NCBI GenBank assembly: GCA_017427485.1
Contig: JAFRSR010000411.1
Span: forward strand, 1 to 42,090
Length of the DNA: 42,090 nt
Direction: 5' to 3'
From: Kiritimatiellia bacterium
Lineage (GTDB): Bacteria; Verrucomicrobiota; Kiritimatiellia; RFP12; UBA1067
How positions within the stretch are numbered: the first letter of the stretch is position 1; the number at the start of each line of letters is the position of its first letter. Below, in pieces: positions 38,869-42,090 of this stretch. The position numbers were made by a program, and so were the translations under genes. Below the pieces are notes generated by a model, which was given only the letters and a program-made list of their open reading frames with translations, had not been told where the DNA came from and ran no database searches.

Positions 38869-41868
38869 GTGAAATCATGGAACGAGATTCGCAAGGCGGC
38901 GACGGCGTTCTCGAAACGCTGGAAGAACGCATACGACGAAAAGAGCCAGGCGCAGAGCTTCCTGAAGGAGTTCTTCGCCGTGTTCGGCGTCGATACCGTG
39001 GTGTTCAACGCGTTTGAGCACCGCGTCAAGTTCACGGACAGCTCGCAGGGCTACGCCGACTGCTTCTGGCAGGGTAAGATCCTCGTGGAGATGAAGTCGG
39101 CGGGAAAGGATCTCGACGCCGCCTACCATCAGGCGATGGAATACGTGCGCACGTTGCCGCCTGCCGACTATCCCCACGCCGTCGTCGTGTCGGACTTCCA
39201 GCGCTTCCGTTTCTACAACCTTGAGAAGGACAACGCCCTCACCGAGTTCGCCCTGAAGGACCTGCGCAAGTACGTGACGCTCTTCGGCTTCATGATCGGC
39301 GCGGAAGAAGGCGGCGAAATCCGCGAGCAGGACCCCGTGAACCGCAAGGCCGCCGAGCAGATGGCGCGGCTCCACGACGCGATGAAGGCCGTGGGCTACA
39401 CGGGGCACCCGCTTGAAGTGTACCTCGTGCGCCTCCTCTTCTGCCTGTTCGCAGAGGATACCGGCATATTCAAGCCAGATCAGTTTTCGCACTGCATAGA
39501 CGAACGCACTGCAGCCGACGGCAGCGACCTCGCGGCGAAACTCGCGGAACTCTTCCAGGTACTGAACACCCCGAAGGAAAAACGGCTTGCGAGCCGCGAC
39601 GAGACCATCGCGAAGTTCCCTTACGTCAACGGCGGACTGTTCGCTGAAATGCTGCCGATCGCCGCGTTCTCCGCCGACATGCGCAAGGCCATTCTCGACT
39701 GCGCCGCGCTCGACTGGGCGAAAATCTCCCCCGCCATCTTCGGCGCGATGTTCCAGAGCGTGATGGACGAGAAGGCGCGTCACGACCTCGGTGCGCACTA
39801 CACGAGCGAGCAGAACATCCTGAAGCTCATCCGCCCGCTGTTTTTGGATGCGCTGCGGGAGGAGTTCGAGGCGATTGTGGGAAGGACAAAGGACGAAAGA
39901 CAGAAGACAAAGGATTTAGGACAAGGAACGCGCGAGACATCCTTTGTCTTTCGTCCTCTGTCCTCTGTCCAACGCCACAAGCTCCTCGCCTTCCACGAGA
40001 AGATCGCCTCGCTCACGTTCCTCGACCCCGCCTGCGGATGTGGCAACTTCCTCCTCATCGCTTACCGCGAACTGCGCCGTCTCGAGATGGACGTGCTGGA
40101 GGAACTCCACAAGGACGACCCCGAACAGTTCCTCGACATCTCTCAGCTCTGCAAGGTTTCGGTTTCGCAGTTCTACGGCATCGAGATCGAGCCGTTCGCC
40201 GCCGAGATCGCGAAGGTCGCGCTGTGGCTGATGGATCACCTCTGCAACATGGAGGTCGCCGATCGCTTCGGACAGTACTTCGCCCGCATCCCGATCAAGG
40301 ACTCCCCGCACATCGTCTGCGCGAACGCGCTCACGATGGACTGGCCTCGCAGCAGCTACATCTTCGGCAATCCGCCGTTTCTGGGACGCATGCAGAAAAG
40401 CGCGGAGCAGCAGGCGTCCATCGACCGTTTCTTCGACTACCGCGACATCGACTTCGTGGCCTGCTGGCATGCCAAGGCGGCAGAATACGGAAGCGCCCGC
40501 TGCGCATTCGTCTCCACCAACTCCATCACGCAGGGCGAGCAGGTGGCGCCGCTCTGGCGGACACTTTCAAAATACGGCACGGAGATCGACTTCGCCTACC
40601 GCACGTTCAAGTGGCATAACGAGGCGAAAGGCAACGCCGCCGTCCATTGCGTGATCATCGGCTTTCATGCGACGAGTGGGGACATTGGCGACCGTGAGGA
40701 CAATGGTGACGTCATTGGAGTAGGCGCATCGTCCCCCAAGTCCTCATTGTCCCCCAAGTCCTCATTGTCCCCGATTTCCAACCACGCCAAAACCATCTAC
40801 GACTCCGACGGCACGGTTCACCACGTCGAACACGTCAACGGCTATCTCATGCCTGCGCCGGACGTGCTTCTTGAAAGCCGCTCGCGCCCACTCTGCCCTT
40901 GCGCCCCCGCGCTCACCATGGGCAACATGCCGCTCGACGGCGGCAACCTCATCATCGAGAAGAAGGACTTGCCGCAATTCGTCACGGGAGGGTCGCGCTC
41001 CTGCGCGACCGCCGCCGAGACGGCGGCTCTCCATACGGACGCGCAGGAGCGCGTCCCTCCCGCCGAACTCCCTACCTACATCAAGCGCCTCACCGGCTCG
41101 AAGGAATACATCCAGGGACTCGGCCGCTGGTGCCTCTGGCTCAAGGACGTTGAGCCGACGGTCATTCGCTCGATGCCGCTCGTGATGGAGTGTGTTGCCA
41201 AGTGCCGCGCGTGGCGTCTCGCGAGCAAGTCCGCCGACACGCGCAAGCACGCCGCCACGCCGACGCTCTTCCGCGAGCAGAAGAACCCCAAGACGGCCAT
41301 CATCATCCCGAAGGTTTCATCCGAACGTCGCGAGTACATCCCCATCGGCTTCATCGACGACTCCGTGATCGTCACCGACCTCGCCTTCATCATCCCCGAC
41401 GCGACGCTGTACCACTTCGGCATACTGACCTCGCGCATGCACAACGCATGGATGCGCGTTGTGGCCGGGCGGCTGAAGAGCGATTACCGCTATTCCAAGG
41501 ACATCGTTTACAACAACTTCGTGTGGCCCGATGTGGAAGAGGATGGGGACGTTGGAGACCATGGGGACGATGGGGACGTTGGAGACCATGGGGATTGGCG
41601 AGGGATGTCCTCAAAGTCCCCATTGTCCTCAAAGTCCCCATCTCGCTCTCGCATCGCCGTTGCCGCGCAAGCGGTGCTCGATGCCCGCGCTGCGCACCCG
41701 AACGCGACGCTTGCCGATCTCTACGACCCGTTGACGATGCCGCCCGACCTGGTGAAGGCACATGCGCATCTCGACGCGCTCGTTGACAAGGCGTATGGAC
41801 TTTCGCCGTCCTGCACCGACGCCGACCGCGTGGCGCATCTCTTCAAGCTCTATGCGGAAAAGATGTGA
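38869..41868 (+). CDS. MmeI-like type IIL restriction-modification enzyme
   Basis: 999 aa from the GTG at 38869; the frame is open upstream into the preceding gene, but the sequence there is a shadow. N-terminal nuclease: Y-A-D64-C-F-W-Q-G-K-I-L-V-E74-M-K76, i.e. D-x9-E-x-K as in MmeI. A helical spacer follows. The N6-adenine methyltransferase has F-L-D-P-A-C-G-C-G-N-F from residue 384 (SAM) and G-N501-P-P-F (catalytic). F-A-Y-R-T-F-K-W-H-N-E-A-K-G-N-A-A-V-H-C is the usual MmeI-family block before the target-recognition domain; R-W-C-L-W-L and the C-terminal A-D-L-Y-D-P...M-P-P-D-L-V-K-A-H also fit. Such enzymes cut and methylate in one chain, with one-strand methylation for protection. Unusual: four repeat cassettes are translated in frame at about residues 339-367, 604-635, 707-731 and 893-925, adding roughly 118 residues to a chain that would otherwise be near the 919 aa of MmeI. 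Confidence 0.9.
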   Translation: MKSWNEIRKAATAFSKRWKNAYDEKSQAQSFLKEFFAVFGVDTVVFNAFEHRVKFTDSSQGYADCFWQGKILVEMKSAGKDLDAAYHQAMEYVRTLPPADYPHAVVVSDFQRFRFYNLEKDNALTEFALKDLRKYVTLFGFMIGAEEGGEIREQDPVNRKAAEQMARLHDAMKAVGYTGHPLEVYLVRLLFCLFAEDTGIFKPDQFSHCIDERTAADGSDLAAKLAELFQVLNTPKEKRLASRDETIAKFPYVNGGLFAEMLPIAAFSADMRKAILDCAALDWAKISPAIFGAMFQSVMDEKARHDLGAHYTSEQNILKLIRPLFLDALREEFEAIVGRTKDERQKTKDLGQGTRETSFVFRPLSSVQRHKLLAFHEKIASLTFLDPACGCGNFLLIAYRELRRLEMDVLEELHKDDPEQFLDISQLCKVSVSQFYGIEIEPFAAEIAKVALWLMDHLCNMEVADRFGQYFARIPIKDSPHIVCANALTMDWPRSSYIFGNPPFLGRMQKSAEQQASIDRFFDYRDIDFVACWHAKAAEYGSARCAFVSTNSITQGEQVAPLWRTLSKYGTEIDFAYRTFKWHNEAKGNAAVHCVIIGFHATSGDIGDREDNGDVIGVGASSPKSSLSPKSSLSPISNHAKTIYDSDGTVHHVEHVNGYLMPAPDVLLESRSRPLCPCAPALTMGNMPLDGGNLIIEKKDLPQFVTGGSRSCATAAETAALHTDAQERVPPAELPTYIKRLTGSKEYIQGLGRWCLWLKDVEPTVIRSMPLVMECVAKCRAWRLASKSADTRKHAATPTLFREQKNPKTAIIIPKVSSERREYIPIGFIDDSVIVTDLAFIIPDATLYHFGILTSRMHNAWMRVVAGRLKSDYRYSKDIVYNNFVWPDVEEDGDVGDHGDDGDVGDHGDWRGMSSKSPLSSKSPSRSRIAVAAQAVLDARAAHPNATLADLYDPLTMPPDLVKAHAHLDALVDKAYGLSPSCTDADRVAHLFKLYAEKM
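39884..39970. repeat. In-frame heptamer palindrome, MmeI-like gene cassette 1
   Basis: 32-nt arms at 39884-39915 and 39939-39970 pair at 26 of 32 positions. Both arms are built of 7-bp units (GGACAAA, GGACGAA, AGACAGA... and CCTTTGT, CTTTCGT, CCTCTGT, CCTCTGT). It lies between the helical spacer and the start of the methyltransferase domain. Confidence 0.93.
40678..40772. repeat. In-frame 9-bp-unit palindrome, MmeI-like gene cassette 2
   Basis: Left units such as GGGGACATT and GAGGACAAT; right units GTCCCCCAA and GTCCTCATT, each present twice, then GTCCCC. Because the unit is 9 bp it reads as tripeptide repeats (S-P-K-S-S-L). It lies right after the H-C-V-I-I-G-F strand at the entry to the target-recognition domain. 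Confidence 0.9.
40987..41061. repeat. In-frame GC-rich triple hairpin, MmeI-like gene cassette 3
   Basis: Outer arms 40987-41007 and 41041-41061 are complementary at 20 of 21 positions. Inside are three perfect small hairpins: GGTCGCGC-TCCT-GCGCGACC (40991-41010), GCCGCCG-AGA-CGGCGGC (41011-41027) and GGACGCGC-AGGA-GCGCGTCC (41037-41056). It is inserted before the Y-I-K-R-L-T-G-S block of the recognition domain. Confidence 0.93.
41545..41642. repeat. In-frame 9-bp-unit palindrome, MmeI-like gene cassette 4
   Basis: Left units GGGGACGTT, GGAGACCAT, GGGGACGAT and repeats of them; right units GTCCTCAAA and GTCCCCATT, alternating. It falls between W-P-D-V and the C-terminal helical domain (A-V-A-A-Q-A-V-L-D-A-R-A). 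Confidence 0.9.
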
Positions 41869-41970
41869 ATGTTGCCAATGTGGGAATGTTGCCAATGCCC
41901 AATTCCAATACCCAATTGGAAATTGGCAACATTGGGACTGGCAACATTTCCACACTGGCAACATTTCCAC
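41865..41970. repeat. GTTGCCAAT palindromic element, copy C
   Basis: Third copy of the element at 32771 and 34898, with a 7-nt addition in the centre. Its first bases GTGA include the TGA stop of the MmeI-like gene. Unlike copies A and B it is not followed by the TTGCGG/TATGAT promoter. Confidence 0.93.
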
Positions 41971-42090
41971 GCTGGAGGTTCCCCAATTTTTCGGGCATAA
42001 AAACGGCCGTGCCCCTGTAAACAAAGGGTGAAGTGGCGATTTGCGTGTCGCAGCAAGTGAAAATCCGGTCGCAGGAGCGCGGAGGCGTTC
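41971..42090. other. Gene-free end of the window
   Basis: No open reading frame of note, promoter or RNA gene could be recognised. CCCTGTAAACAAAGGG-like short symmetry is present near 42013-42028, and the last bases (GTCGCAGGAGCGCGGAGGCG) look like part of another GC-rich hairpin that continues past the edge. Confidence 0.5.

Overview
The window is GC-rich, densely coded DNA. The best guess is an uncultured, polysaccharide-degrading member of the PVC group, most plausibly Kiritimatiellota. This is inference from gene content: giant secreted LamG proteins, autotransporter-type beta-strand repeats, a Gfo/Idh/MocA dehydrogenase beside a DUF1080 lipoprotein, and plant-cell-wall hydrolases. No rRNA, tRNA or CRISPR array was seen.

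Layout. 1-0.75 kb: 3' part of a BNR-repeat (sialidase-fold) gene. 0.83-13.3 kb: four co-directional genes for exported proteins: a 584-aa 'GWNAV' protein, a secreted phage-tail-collar protein, a 2906-aa LamG/helical protein whose end resembles Tc-toxin A subunits, and a small protein with calcium-loop motifs. I know of no description of this cluster and treat it as the main candidate system. 13.3-20 kb: carbohydrate genes (Gfo/Idh/MocA dehydrogenase, DUF1080 lipoprotein, GH43, CE15-like esterase, GH127). 20-23.5 kb: two paired GYF_2/coiled-coil proteins, a Nudix hydrolase and an Alg5-like glycosyltransferase. 23.9-25.5 kb: an Eco29kI-like restriction-modification pair, less GC-rich than its surroundings. 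25.6-28.9 kb: a clan GH-A hydrolase and, convergent to it, an AAA-ATPase-like/PD-(D/E)XK protein. 29-38.8 kb: large exported beta-helix or beta-strand-repeat proteins and a deacetylase-like enzyme. 38.9-41.9 kb: an MmeI-like single-chain restriction-modification enzyme.

Three themes cut across the genes. (1) Four exported proteins, otherwise different in size and fold, end in the same tag, G-[TM]-[VT]-I-L-F-[RQ], directly before the stop codon; it may be a sorting signal. Two of them carry frameshifts at the signal peptide, one in a run of ten G. (2) Arrays of 7-, 8- or 9-bp units and imperfect palindromes are scattered everywhere. Several begin at a stop codon, one lies in a signal peptide, and four sit as in-frame cassettes inside the MmeI-like enzyme. 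(3) Promoters share an extended -10 of the form TGG-TATAMT, and in four genes the -10 ends only 6 or 7 nt before the start codon, which predicts leaderless mRNAs.

Domain names come from motif recognition by eye; no database search was possible.
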